Of a stretch of DNA of 64,000 nucleotides, positions 1-8,134 are shown one piece after another. The notes beneath the pieces are model-generated. The model ran no database searches, had not been told where the DNA came from, and saw only the letters and a program-made list of their open reading frames with translations. Positions within the stretch are counted from its first letter, which is position 1. Each line of letters begins with the position of its first letter. The position numbers and the translations under genes were made by a program. This stretch comes from an uncultured Phycisphaerae bacterium (lineage in GTDB: Bacteria; Planctomycetota; Phycisphaerae; Sedimentisphaerales; Anaerohalosphaeraceae): contig CALEDR010000030.1 of the NCBI GenBank assembly GCA_937949545.1, positions 62,001-126,000 of the forward strand. Reading direction: 5' to 3'.

Positions 1-1130
1 ATCATCTCCAGTCTGGCCTGCAGAGCGCCGGCCCGATTCAGCGCATCGAAAATGGAAATCAAATCCCGCGGGGATGCCCCGATGGCATTCAGCGCCCGGG
101 CCAGCTCCTCGACCGTTACCGTTCGCGGAACGGGAATCAGATACCCCTGACGCTCCTCCACCGAAAGCGCCGAATCATCAATAATCGCTGTCGTGGCCGA
201 ATCCGTAAACGGCGTGGTCGGCTGCGAAACATACTGCTGCTCCTTGATTTTCACCACCAGGTCTCCCTGAGCGACGGCCGTTTCAGAAATGCTCACCGTC
301 CCCCCGACCACAATCGTTCCCGTGCGCTCATTGATTACCACAATGCCCGGCAAATCCACCTCCACCTCCAGCTGCAGCAGCGAATCCACAAATTTCAGAA
401 TGTCCGGATCCGGCACCGTATCCGGAATCCGCACCCGAATTGTGCCCGGGTCCTCTGCAAAGGCACAGTCCAGGTACAGCCGGTCTATGGCCGCCCGAAT
501 CCGCTGGGCCGTCGTGAAGTTGTGGTGCCGAAGCGACAGGGTAATATACCGCTGATTGCCGATCAGCTGGACAAATCGGGATGTTTCCGCCCGCTCCACA
601 TACGCCCCGTTCGGAATCCGTCCGACCGTCGGATGATTCTTGGCCACCTTGCTGCCGGTTTTGCCCTCCACCGTCCACGAACTGGTCGAAACCGCCGCCA
701 CGCGGGCCACGGCATACACCTCTCCGTCCAGACCTTTGAGTTCCGTTGCCAGCAGCGTGCCGCCCTGCAGACTCTTGGCCGGCCCCAGCGCCGAAATATG
801 GATGTCAATCAGCGACCCTTCCCGGTCCCACGGCCCCAGCTCCGCCGTGACCATCACCAGCGCAATATTCTCCGACTGCAGCATCTCCGGCGACAGACTC
901 ACCTGCCCTTCCCGCTGCAGCAGACTCGTAAGCATCTGTGCGCTGGGCATCGAGCCGTCGCCCGTTCCGTTCAGCCCGACCACCAGTCCCGTGCCGAACA
1001 GCGGGTTGCCCCGAATTCCATGCACCTGCACAATGTCCGCCACGCGGGCCGCCAAAGCCGCCGCTGTCCATCCCGCCAGACAAACCGCCGCTGCCAGCTT
1101 CTGCATTCCGCTCTGTGCCTTCATCCTCAT
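1..1130 (-). CDS. flgI: Flagellar P-ring protein FlgI, C-terminus cut by window edge
   Basis: FlgI builds the P ring around the flagellar rod in the peptidoglycan layer. The reading frame stays open to the window edge, so only about 376 N-terminal residues are visible. The N-terminus is hydrophobic (secretion signal), followed by the family pattern ARVADIVQVHGIRGNPLFGTG and GLVVGLNGTGD, and later GTIVVGGTVSISE. Two in-frame ATGs lie at 1130 and 1124. The gene follows flgH after 8 bases and is the last visible gene of the minus-strand flg operon. Presence of P- and L-ring genes implies a Gram-negative type envelope. Confidence 0.95.
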   Translation of the reverse strand, partial: MRMKAQSGMQKLAAAVCLAGWTAAALAARVADIVQVHGIRGNPLFGTGLVVGLNGTGDGSMPSAQMLTSLLQREGQVSLSPEMLQSENIALVMVTAELGPWDREGSLIDIHISALGPAKSLQGGTLLATELKGLDGEVYAVARVAAVSTSSWTVEGKTGSKVAKNHPTVGRIPNGAYVERAETSRFVQLIGNQRYITLSLRHHNFTTAQRIRAAIDRLYLDCAFAEDPGTIRVRIPDTVPDPDILKFVDSLLQLEVEVDLPGIVVINERTGTIVVGGTVSISETAVAQGDLVVKIKEQQYVSQPTTPFTDSATTAIIDDSALSVEERQGYLIPVPRTVTVEELARALNAIGASPRDLISIFDALNRAGALQARLEM

Positions 1131-1138
1131 TCTCCCGA

Positions 1139-1777
1139 TCAGAACGGCCAGATTTTATCCAGAAACTTGCCCAGCCAGCCGGGCTTGGTAAAATCTTTTG
1201 TAACGCCTTCGTTCACGGCCACCATCTGAAAATTCGCCACCTGCTCACTGCGAACGGTATTGTCAAACCGAATATCCCGCGGACGGACAATTCCGCTGAC
1301 CTGAATCGTCTGCATATCCCCGTTGACCTCGCGCGTCCGCGTTCCCATCACCACCAGATTGCCGTTCGGGTGGATGTCCATCACCACCACCGTAACCCGG
1401 TCTTCAATCTTCCGTTCGTCCTTGTAGTCCGACTTGCCGCTCAGACTTTTCTTGGAATCCAAATCCGCTTTCACCTTGCTGACGCTCGGAAGCACATGTC
1501 CGATGGAGATGTCATCGCCGCCGACTTCGAAACTCCGCTCGCTGCTGCGGCTTAAATCCTGCTTGACCTTGTTGTCCACCTTATGGCTTTCGCTGATGAC
1601 AATCGTCAGCACATCGCCGATTTGATTGGCCTTGTCATCCGCATACAGCGGCTTGGCGTTTGACGCCCGCTTGGCCCAGATTGACCCTGCTTGAACCGGC
1701 ATACAAAACAGACAGACAAGTGCCGCCGCCAAAAAACTCCGTTCCCATCCATACCGTTGCTGCCGGCCTGTCTTCAT
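1139..1777 (-). CDS. flgH: Flagellar L-ring protein FlgH
   Basis: FlgH forms the outer-membrane L ring of the flagellar basal body. About 212 residues with an N-terminal hydrophobic signal ending near VQAGSIW; unlike many FlgH proteins no clear lipobox cysteine is seen. Family features include the QIGDVLTIVI stretch and the C-terminal NGNLVVMGTR and VSGIVRPRDI segments. I place the start at the ATG at 1777, which overlaps the flgA stop as ATGA and has GGGAG six bases upstream; a longer start at 1795 lacks this. Translation is probably coupled to flgA. Confidence 0.93.
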   Translation of the reverse strand: MKTGRQQRYGWERSFLAAALVCLFCMPVQAGSIWAKRASNAKPLYADDKANQIGDVLTIVISESHKVDNKVKQDLSRSSERSFEVGGDDISIGHVLPSVSKVKADLDSKKSLSGKSDYKDERKIEDRVTVVVMDIHPNGNLVVMGTRTREVNGDMQTIQVSGIVRPRDIRFDNTVRSEQVANFQMVAVNEGVTKDFTKPGWLGKFLDKIWPF

Positions 1778-2745
1778 TTGTTCTCCCTTTCCCAAATGGG
1801 CTGAACGGTTCCGTCTGCCATCACCCGCCCCAGCACAATCCGTTCATCCGGCCGCTGCCCGCGCCGGACACGAATAATTTGCCCTTCCGCACCGTCATCG
1901 AGCGCCTCGCCGGCGGCGGTAATCTGCATCAGGCCTGTGTCAATTTTCAATACCACTTTCTGACGCCGCTGAACCAGAATCGGCGGCGCCGGCTTCTGAA
2001 GCCACGACGGCTGAATCGCCGTGCCGGCCGAAATCGCCCGACGGGCCGTCATCCCCACAACCTCCGACAGCTCGATTGTCTGGGATTCCGGCGTTTCAGA
2101 AACCTCCGCCCGAACCGCCTGGGCGGAAATCACCTGGCCGGCGGCGATGTCCGAGACCGCAATCACCCGGCGGCTGCGAAACCGAACTTCGAAAGGAATC
2201 AGAATCCGGCTGATTTCCTGCCCGTCCCGCCGAAACGACAGAATCACGGTCCGCCGGCCCGGTGTTCGGTCGCTTCCGAGCATCGGAACAACCTGGCAGG
2301 ACATCTCTGATTCGAGCACACGTCCGGACGGCGTTGTAAGGGCCTGCCCAATAACCCCATCCTGTCCGGCCAGCTGGGACTGAAGAAACGCCCGAGCCGT
2401 CTCCACCAGCTCGGAACCGCTCAGCGTCTGTCCTTTGCGGGTAATGACAACCCGCTCGGCACCCATCAGACGAATTCTCTCGGAGGGAATCTTCCCGTCC
2501 GCCAGACAGCTGCGAATGGTTGCCTGGTCCAGCGTAATCTGCTGGCCCGGCATCGAAAAACGCCCCAGCGGAACCCTCCGAACCGCCTCCGCCAGCTCCG
2601 CAGAACCCTGCAGCAGACCAATCTGCCCTAGTTCGATCACCTCTGTCTCAACCTGAGCGGTCCGCGGCAGATAAATCTCCAGTCCGGCATCTTTCGACAC
2701 CGTCCCCAGCCAAACAGCACTGCACAAAAGCACCCAGAGTCTCAT
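1774..2745 (-). CDS. flgA: Flagellar P-ring assembly chaperone FlgA
   Basis: FlgA is a periplasmic chaperone needed for P-ring (FlgI) assembly. The 323-residue protein starts with a short hydrophobic signal (MRLWVLLCSAVWLG) and carries the C-terminal SAF-type domain, visible as VIAVSDIAAGQVISAQAVR and VGMTARRAISAGTAIQPSWL at about residues 194-248, then the VLKIDTGLMQITAAGEALDDG segment typical of the FlgA C-terminus. It is longer than the roughly 220-residue enteric FlgA because of an extra N-terminal region. It lies between flgG and flgH in a contiguous operon. Confidence 0.9.
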   Translation of the reverse strand: MRLWVLLCSAVWLGTVSKDAGLEIYLPRTAQVETEVIELGQIGLLQGSAELAEAVRRVPLGRFSMPGQQITLDQATIRSCLADGKIPSERIRLMGAERVVITRKGQTLSGSELVETARAFLQSQLAGQDGVIGQALTTPSGRVLESEMSCQVVPMLGSDRTPGRRTVILSFRRDGQEISRILIPFEVRFRSRRVIAVSDIAAGQVISAQAVRAEVSETPESQTIELSEVVGMTARRAISAGTAIQPSWLQKPAPPILVQRRQKVVLKIDTGLMQITAAGEALDDGAEGQIIRVRRGQRPDERIVLGRVMADGTVQPIWERENK

Positions 2746-2762
2746 TATCTCACCTGTTCCGA

Positions 2763-3545
2763 TTACCGAATCAGCTGACTGAGCTGCTGGAGCATATTGT
2801 CTCCTGTGCGGATGCAGCGGGAATTGATTTCATAGCTCCGCTGCGCCGTAATCAGATTCACCAGCTCCTGCACCATCTCCACATTCGATTTTTCCAGATA
2901 CATAGACAGAATTGTCCCGTAGCCGTTCTGGCCGGCCTGGCCGGCCACCGCCGCTCCGCTGGCCTCCGTTTCCCGGTACAGATTGTCTCCTTCCGCACTC
3001 AGCCCGGCCGGGTTCGGAAAGCGGTACAGTTCAATCATCCCGACCACCTGCACCCCCGAGGGAGTCTGGACCGTCACTGTGCCGTCCGTCCCGATATCCA
3101 CCGCCATCGCATCCGACGGAATGGTAATGCCCGGACTGAGCTGATAACCGTTGGCCGTCACCAGATAGCCGTTTGCGTCCTTCTGAAAGGCGCCGTCCCG
3201 GGTGTACCGCAGCTCCCCGTTCGGCAGCGTCACCTGGAAAAACCCTTCTCCCTGGATTGCCATATCCAGCTCGTTGCCGGTGTTTTCCAGCGTTCCCGGC
3301 GTAAACACCCGGCTGGTGGAGGCAATTTTGACGCCGCTGCCGACCTCCAGCCCGCTGGGGGCCGTCACTCCGGACGTGACCTCCCGGTCGGCCTGCCGAA
3401 GCTTCAGATACAGCAAATCCTGAAAATTCACACAGGACCGCTTAAATCCGTTTGTATTGACGTTGGCCAGATTGTGGGCAATGATGTCCACCATCGTCTG
3501 CTGAGCATCCATCCCCGTGGCCGCCGTGGAAAAAGCACGTAGCAT
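2763..3545 (-). CDS. flgG: Flagellar distal rod protein FlgG
   Basis: FlgG makes the distal rod of the flagellum. The 260-residue length is typical. The N-terminal rod/hook motif is MLRAFSTAATGMDAQQTMVD followed by NLANVNTNGFKR, and the C-terminal part has SNVEMVQELVNLITAQRSYE ending in a coiled-coil-forming tail LQQLSQLIR. The start ATG at 3545 has AAGGAG eight bases upstream. It sits 14 bases after flgF, consistent with one transcript. Confidence 0.96.
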   Translation of the reverse strand: MLRAFSTAATGMDAQQTMVDIIAHNLANVNTNGFKRSCVNFQDLLYLKLRQADREVTSGVTAPSGLEVGSGVKIASTSRVFTPGTLENTGNELDMAIQGEGFFQVTLPNGELRYTRDGAFQKDANGYLVTANGYQLSPGITIPSDAMAVDIGTDGTVTVQTPSGVQVVGMIELYRFPNPAGLSAEGDNLYRETEASGAAVAGQAGQNGYGTILSMYLEKSNVEMVQELVNLITAQRSYEINSRCIRTGDNMLQQLSQLIR

Positions 3546-3559
3546 ATTTGATTCTCCTT

Positions 3560-4300
3560 TCAGGTATTGACTGCTGACAAAACGGCCTGTGAGTTCTCCC
3601 GCTGCCGGCGGAGCACATTCATATTCGCCTCATACAGCCGCGAGAGGGTCATCATATTCACCATTTCCTGAACCAGCTGAACATTGGACCCTTCCTGATA
3701 GCCCTGGCGAACCTTCACACCGGCCGCCGGAGTCGGAACCAGGCCCTCCGGAGCCGCAAAGACCCCGAATCCGGAAGGAATCAGCTGCTGTTCCTTGTCT
3801 CCGAAATCCGCCAGACGAAGCCGGCCCGCCTCCACCCCGCCGACGCGAACAACCCCGTCCAGGGAAATCTGAATATCCGCTCCGAAGGCATCCGCAGGGA
3901 CATTAATCGGCCCGTTCTGTCCGGCTACAATCCGTCCCTGGCTGTCCGTCAGCTGCCCGAGGGCGTTGAGCTGCAGACAGCCGTTGCGGGTGTACATCGG
4001 ACCGTCCGGCGTCTGCAGCGTCAGGAAACCCCGCCCTTCCAGCGCCACATCCAGCGGATTGCCTGTCTGAATCAGCCGTCCCTGGGAAAAATCAATCTCC
4101 TGGCAAGTCTGAACGGGATTGCTCCGCAACGAACGCTCGCCCGAAAGGGTTTCCAGCGTCTTTTGGTATTCCTGCTCAAAGGTCAGCACACGGCGCTTAA
4201 AGCCGGCCGTCTGCGCATTGGCGGCGTTGTGCGCCGTCACCTCCAGCTGCCGAGCCAGACTGTTCAAGCCCGATGCAATGCGTTCCGCTCCGTCTATCAT
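3560..4300 (-). CDS. flgF: Flagellar proximal rod protein FlgF
   Basis: FlgF is a proximal rod component. The 246-residue protein has the basal-body rod N-terminus (LNSLARQLEVTAHNAANAQT, GFKRR) and the C-terminal SNVQLVQEMVNMMTLSRLYE helix. It resembles FlgG but is more divergent, and it lies directly before flgG, the usual flgF-flgG order. Its ATG overlaps the stop of the upstream PilZ gene (ATGA at 4297-4300), pointing to coupled translation. Assignment as FlgF and not a second FlgG rests on position and divergence. Confidence 0.85.
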   Translation of the reverse strand: MIDGAERIASGLNSLARQLEVTAHNAANAQTAGFKRRVLTFEQEYQKTLETLSGERSLRSNPVQTCQEIDFSQGRLIQTGNPLDVALEGRGFLTLQTPDGPMYTRNGCLQLNALGQLTDSQGRIVAGQNGPINVPADAFGADIQISLDGVVRVGGVEAGRLRLADFGDKEQQLIPSGFGVFAAPEGLVPTPAAGVKVRQGYQEGSNVQLVQEMVNMMTLSRLYEANMNVLRRQRENSQAVLSAVNT

Positions 4301-5502
4301 CCGACAGAAACCTCCGTCTGAGTTTCCGCTTTCTCTTCGTCCAAAACGTCCTCCTCACCGACTCCCTCCAGCCCCTGTTCAATCGCCGCCTGATTGGTCA
4401 GACGAATCATCTCATCCTCGCTGCGGGCATCCAGTCCAATCAGCTCCGCCACGCAGAACGGCCCTGTCCCGCTGCGTCCGACCCGCTGAATTTCGGCAAT
4501 ATCCTGCACCACACGCCCCGGCTCCACCTCAAAAATCACCAGAACCCGTTCCCGGCGGTTGACATTCAGTCCACCGCGAATCCGAAGCGTCGGTCCGGAA
4601 AACTCCGCCACCTCCGCCTGCTGAAAGACCGGCATGGCGGGCTTGTCCGCCTGAACAAACACCGGAAACTTAGCCACCCAAATCGGCTGATGCAGCGGTA
4701 CCCGTACAAACCGCCGGCGGTTGATATACCGCGCATGGTCCACATGACAGACCTTCAGACGGGTCCCCTCACTGCTGACAACCACCACATCAAATCCCCA
4801 CAGAACCGACCCGAGCATATACTGAAGCGTGCAGGCGTCTCCCGCCTTCAGCGGAAACGGACTCATTCCTTCCAACACAAGCCCCGTCACCTCGTTGGAA
4901 ACCACTTTGGCCTTATACTCCCGATTCTCCAGAGACAGAGGGGAAACCACGCCGATTTCCGCCTCCGTCGGAATCTGCCGGCTGGTCAAATACTGACTGC
5001 GCCGGGTTCGACTTCGGAACGTGCCGCCCGTCTTGACAAACCCGATTTTGTGCTTGATCGACTCAATCACGGCCACTTGTCGTTTCCGCTGCTCCTCATC
5101 CGAAGCCGCCGCCAGCGTCCGCCGCAGCAGCCGCGCCATCCCCGCCTCAAACTCCTGCGGACGAAAATAAATATTCACCAGCTGCCGGACATGGGCCTGA
5201 CGGGCAATCAGCAGCAGCACTTCCCGCTCGTCCGGCGTCAGCCCGAACAGGACGGCTTTTTCTTCAAACAGACGAAGCTGTTTTTGCCGCTCCCGCTCCC
5301 GCTGCTGCAGACGAATCGCCGCCAGAATCAGCAGCAGAACCGCAATCATCGACCAGCCCAGGATAATAAACCACTTGTTGGTCAGCAGAGCCGTCAGACC
5401 CGACTGGCCGCCGCGCTCCATCTGGCGCATCGCCTCAAACCGCTCATACGGCGACAGCCCCGCCAGAAACAGCACCATCGGTTGAAGACAGCCCCAAACC
5501 AT
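4297..5502 (-). CDS. Membrane-anchored PilZ-like protein inside the flagellar operon
   Basis: A 401-residue protein with one membrane segment (about residues 43-62), a charged helical linker rich in Arg and Gln, then a YcgR-like N-domain and a PilZ-like barrel from about 260. The first c-di-GMP motif is visible as RRRFVRVPL (262-270). The second motif, normally D/NxSxxG, appears only as AEFSGPTLRI (299-308), so ligand binding is uncertain. It lies between flgE and flgF and overlaps flgF by four bases. A role as a c-di-GMP dependent flagellar brake or assembly factor is inferred from domain and position. GAGG precedes the ATG. Confidence 0.7.
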   Translation of the reverse strand: MVWGCLQPMVLFLAGLSPYERFEAMRQMERGGQSGLTALLTNKWFIILGWSMIAVLLLILAAIRLQQRERERQKQLRLFEEKAVLFGLTPDEREVLLLIARQAHVRQLVNIYFRPQEFEAGMARLLRRTLAAASDEEQRKRQVAVIESIKHKIGFVKTGGTFRSRTRRSQYLTSRQIPTEAEIGVVSPLSLENREYKAKVVSNEVTGLVLEGMSPFPLKAGDACTLQYMLGSVLWGFDVVVVSSEGTRLKVCHVDHARYINRRRFVRVPLHQPIWVAKFPVFVQADKPAMPVFQQAEVAEFSGPTLRIRGGLNVNRRERVLVIFEVEPGRVVQDIAEIQRVGRSGTGPFCVAELIGLDARSEDEMIRLTNQAAIEQGLEGVGEEDVLDEEKAETQTEVSVG

Positions 5503-5520
5503 TTGGCCTCTTTCCCTTTT

Positions 5521-7248
5521 TTACCGAATCAGATTGGTCAGTTCACGCAGCACATCGTTGGCCACCCGAATCGTTCGGGCACTCGCCTGATAGCCGTTCT
5601 GGGCCTGCATCAGCGTGACAAACTCCGTGGCAATATCCACATTCGACTGCTCCAGACTCTGGCCGGTTATCTTCCCCGCCCCGCCCGTAGCCGCCATCGT
5701 GGGAATCGGCTCCCCGGAGTTGGCCGTCGGCATAAAATAGCCGTTTCCAATCGCTTCCAGACCCCCCGGGTTCTGGAAAATCCCGATCTGAAGCGCCGCG
5801 ATGTTGACCCGCACGCCATTAGTAAACGTCCCGACAATCATTCCCGTCTGGTCAATCGTAATGTTCGAAAGCGCTCCGGCCGCATAGCCGTCCTGCGTCA
5901 GGGCCGCCGCACTCGACTGCTGCGAGGCAAACTGCGTCAGACCTGTAAACTCCCCCGGAGTCCCCAGAATCAAACGGATCGTCTGAATCGAAGACGGATT
6001 GCTGGTAAACTGCACCCCGATAACCGCTTCCTCGCCGGGAACAGAGATTCCTTTGAACGAACCATCCGGATTGAACTCGATCCCGGAGATTCGGCGATTC
6101 AAAGCACTTGAATTGTGAATGTCATAATTGTCCCAAGAACCCGTCAGCTCCCCCGTAATGGAATCTATCACCAAATCCCATGTATTGGTCGTATCCGTCT
6201 TAACAAAGGTGCCGCTAAGCACGTGCTGTTCACCCATGTTGTCATAAACAGTAATCTTAAAATTCTTGGTATCGTTGCCGCCGATCGTCACATAATCAAA
6301 AAACGTCGGCACAGTCATTTCATCCGATCCGGCCGGCAAATAGCTCATATTGGTAATCATCGCCCGGTTATAGCCGGCCTGGTTGGCCGTAACAACAATC
6401 TTGCCGTCCGAATTCAGCGTCGCCGTCGAATCTGTAAACAAAGCCGTAATCTGATCCAGCAAATTCTGAACGGTCGGTCCCGAACCGGAAGCCGCTCCCT
6501 GCCAGGTAATCGGCTGATTCGTAAAGGCCGTCCCATCTTCCAGGTATCCGGACACCAGAATGGTCCCCGTCTCTCCTACTCCAAGGGGCGTTACCCACTG
6601 GTCCAAATCAGACAAGTACGTATTGGCCGTCGCCACCCGTTCGCCGCCGCCGGTAGTAAAAGCCACATTGGCCATAATCTTATTTACTGTTGCCGCGGTG
6701 CTTTCGGCCGAGGCACGCAGGTTGCCGTTGAGCGTAATTTCCGTCGTCGCCCGGGCAGGCATCGAAGCATCCCATGGGATGCGGATGTTCGAGTCGCCTA
6801 CCGTCTGAAAGCCCTCCGCCTCTCCATAGTTGCCGACCCGCTGCACCCGATATCCCGTCGCCGGGTCCACCAGCATATTCCTTGCATCCACCGCAAAGGA
6901 CCCGATGCGGGTATAGACATTCTGCAGTCCGTTGTTCAGAACAAAATAGCCCGAGCCATCGATTGCCACATCCAAATCCTGACCGGTCGCGACAATATTC
7001 CCCTGGGTCGTGTTCACCCGAATCGAGGCAATCCCCACGCCGCTGCCCATCTGCTGCGGATTAACCCCGCCCAGATTGCTCGAGGGACCGCTGGCGCGCT
7101 TGAGGGTCTGACTGAGCAGCTCTGCAAACGTCACCGAGCTGCTCTTAAACCCGATTGTGTTCACATTTGCCAGGTTATTGCCCGCCACATCCAGCATCGC
7201 CTGATGGGCCTTCAACCCCGATACCCCTGCAGATAGTGCTGAACCCAT
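5521..7248 (-). CDS. flgE: Flagellar hook protein FlgE
   Basis: FlgE polymerises into the flagellar hook. The 575 residues exceed the roughly 400 of enteric FlgE, due to an enlarged central variable region (about residues 170-420), which is common outside the Proteobacteria. The N-terminus (MGSALSAGVSGLKAHQAMLD, NNLANVNTIGFK) and C-terminus (SNVDIATEFVTLMQAQNGYQ, VLRELTNLIR) are diagnostic. The ATG at 7248 has AAGGAG eight bases upstream. It follows flgD by 18 bases. Confidence 0.96.
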   Translation of the reverse strand: MGSALSAGVSGLKAHQAMLDVAGNNLANVNTIGFKSSSVTFAELLSQTLKRASGPSSNLGGVNPQQMGSGVGIASIRVNTTQGNIVATGQDLDVAIDGSGYFVLNNGLQNVYTRIGSFAVDARNMLVDPATGYRVQRVGNYGEAEGFQTVGDSNIRIPWDASMPARATTEITLNGNLRASAESTAATVNKIMANVAFTTGGGERVATANTYLSDLDQWVTPLGVGETGTILVSGYLEDGTAFTNQPITWQGAASGSGPTVQNLLDQITALFTDSTATLNSDGKIVVTANQAGYNRAMITNMSYLPAGSDEMTVPTFFDYVTIGGNDTKNFKITVYDNMGEQHVLSGTFVKTDTTNTWDLVIDSITGELTGSWDNYDIHNSSALNRRISGIEFNPDGSFKGISVPGEEAVIGVQFTSNPSSIQTIRLILGTPGEFTGLTQFASQQSSAAALTQDGYAAGALSNITIDQTGMIVGTFTNGVRVNIAALQIGIFQNPGGLEAIGNGYFMPTANSGEPIPTMAATGGAGKITGQSLEQSNVDIATEFVTLMQAQNGYQASARTIRVANDVLRELTNLIR

Positions 7249-7266
7249 ATGAGTACTCCTTTTGGA

Positions 7267-7701
7267 TTATTGAATGCTGTTAATCTGATCCAGAGTCACG
7301 TTTACAGTCTCCAGAGCCGAACCGTTCAGAGGATTTCTTGCCTCCACCTGCAAAATCGGCTCACCGTTGACAAACCGAATCCCCTTCACACTTCCCTCCA
7401 GAGACTGCTGATAGGTATCGCTGAAAAAAGAAATGGTATGTCCCAGCAGCGAACGGGCGTACTCAATCTCCGCCATCACCATCGCCCCCGCAAAACCGAG
7501 ATTCATCTTGCTGATGGTCTGATTGATGGTTTCCAGATTGCTGTTCATCTTTTCCGTCAGTTCCAACTGGGTAAACTGGGCAAGCTGTGCCGCCATCTGA
7601 TGGTTGTCCATCGGTTCCAGCGGATTCTGATACCGAAGTTCCGTCACCAGCAGCTTCATAAAATCCAGTTTTTGTTCTGCCGCAGACTGAATCGAGGGCA
7701 T
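7267..7701 (-). CDS. flgD: Flagellar hook cap protein FlgD (short form)
   Basis: FlgD caps the growing hook and guides FlgE assembly. The diagnostic segment LDFMKLLVTELRYQNPLEPMD is followed by QMAAQLAQFTQLELTEKMN. I favour the ATG at 7701 (144 residues), because AAGGA lies seven bases upstream; a longer frame reaches an ATG at 7782 (171 residues) but with no clear ribosome site and AT-rich third positions. Either way it is short, closer to the compact FlgD of Bacillus than to the 230-residue enteric form. It is the first gene of the minus-strand flg operon. Confidence 0.88.
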   Translation of the reverse strand: MPSIQSAAEQKLDFMKLLVTELRYQNPLEPMDNHQMAAQLAQFTQLELTEKMNSNLETINQTISKMNLGFAGAMVMAEIEYARSLLGHTISFFSDTYQQSLEGSVKGIRFVNGEPILQVEARNPLNGSALETVNVTLDQINSIQ

Positions 7702-7782
7702 CTGTTTTCCTTCCCAAAGAAAATCCGTCAACAGGTCTTCACGTTCCAAAGAAGATTTCCCTGCAACATCTATGCCAGACAT

Positions 7783-8134
7783 CCGATTGCTTAATCCGTA
7801 AAAGTCCTAACCTTCTCAAAAAAAGAAACTTAAATATTTTCTTCACAAAACGCCGCCGGTCCCTCCACCCGCTTGAGCAAGGCAAAAATTTTCGCACCTG
7901 TCGGAAAATTATTCCTCCCGCTCCCCCTCAATCCTCCACGTTCATCGGTCTCAGCCCGACGGCATAAGTCCGATAACCTGTCACCGAAAAACCCTTCTGA
8001 TGTCTTCTTCCCGTTTTGCCGATTTTGAATTATTGGACCGTCCCATAATTTATTAAAGTTTCCCATTTCCGCCTGCCGATGGTAGCAGTACGCTGATTTG
8101 AACGAACACTGAGGATGAACTGTTCCGTGAGTAA
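7783..8134. promoter_or_regulatory. Divergent intergenic region between flgD and the sigma-54 activator
   Basis: About 350 bases separate the divergently transcribed flgD operon and the activator gene, so promoters for both should lie here. I looked for sigma-54 boxes (GG-N10-GC) on the minus strand and found none convincing. The only promoter-like element seen is the sigma-28-like pair at 8054-8082 on the plus strand, described separately. Confidence 0.5.
8054..8082 (+). promoter_or_regulatory. Sigma-28 (FliA)-like promoter elements with long spacer
   Basis: TAAAGTTT at 8054-8061 matches the FliA -35 consensus exactly and GCCGATGG at 8075-8082 matches six of eight bases of the -10 consensus GCCGATAA. 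The spacer is 13 bases, two more than the usual 11, which is a real weakness. It points toward the sigma-54 activator gene starting 60 bases downstream. A fliA gene is present at 18.3 kb. Confidence 0.35.

Noticed and set aside
7840-7910. Sigma-54 promoter for the flg operon on the minus strand
   Set aside because: The stretch resembling GGTGCG...TTTTTGC has GC where GG is needed and wrong spacing; no GG-N10-GC site found.
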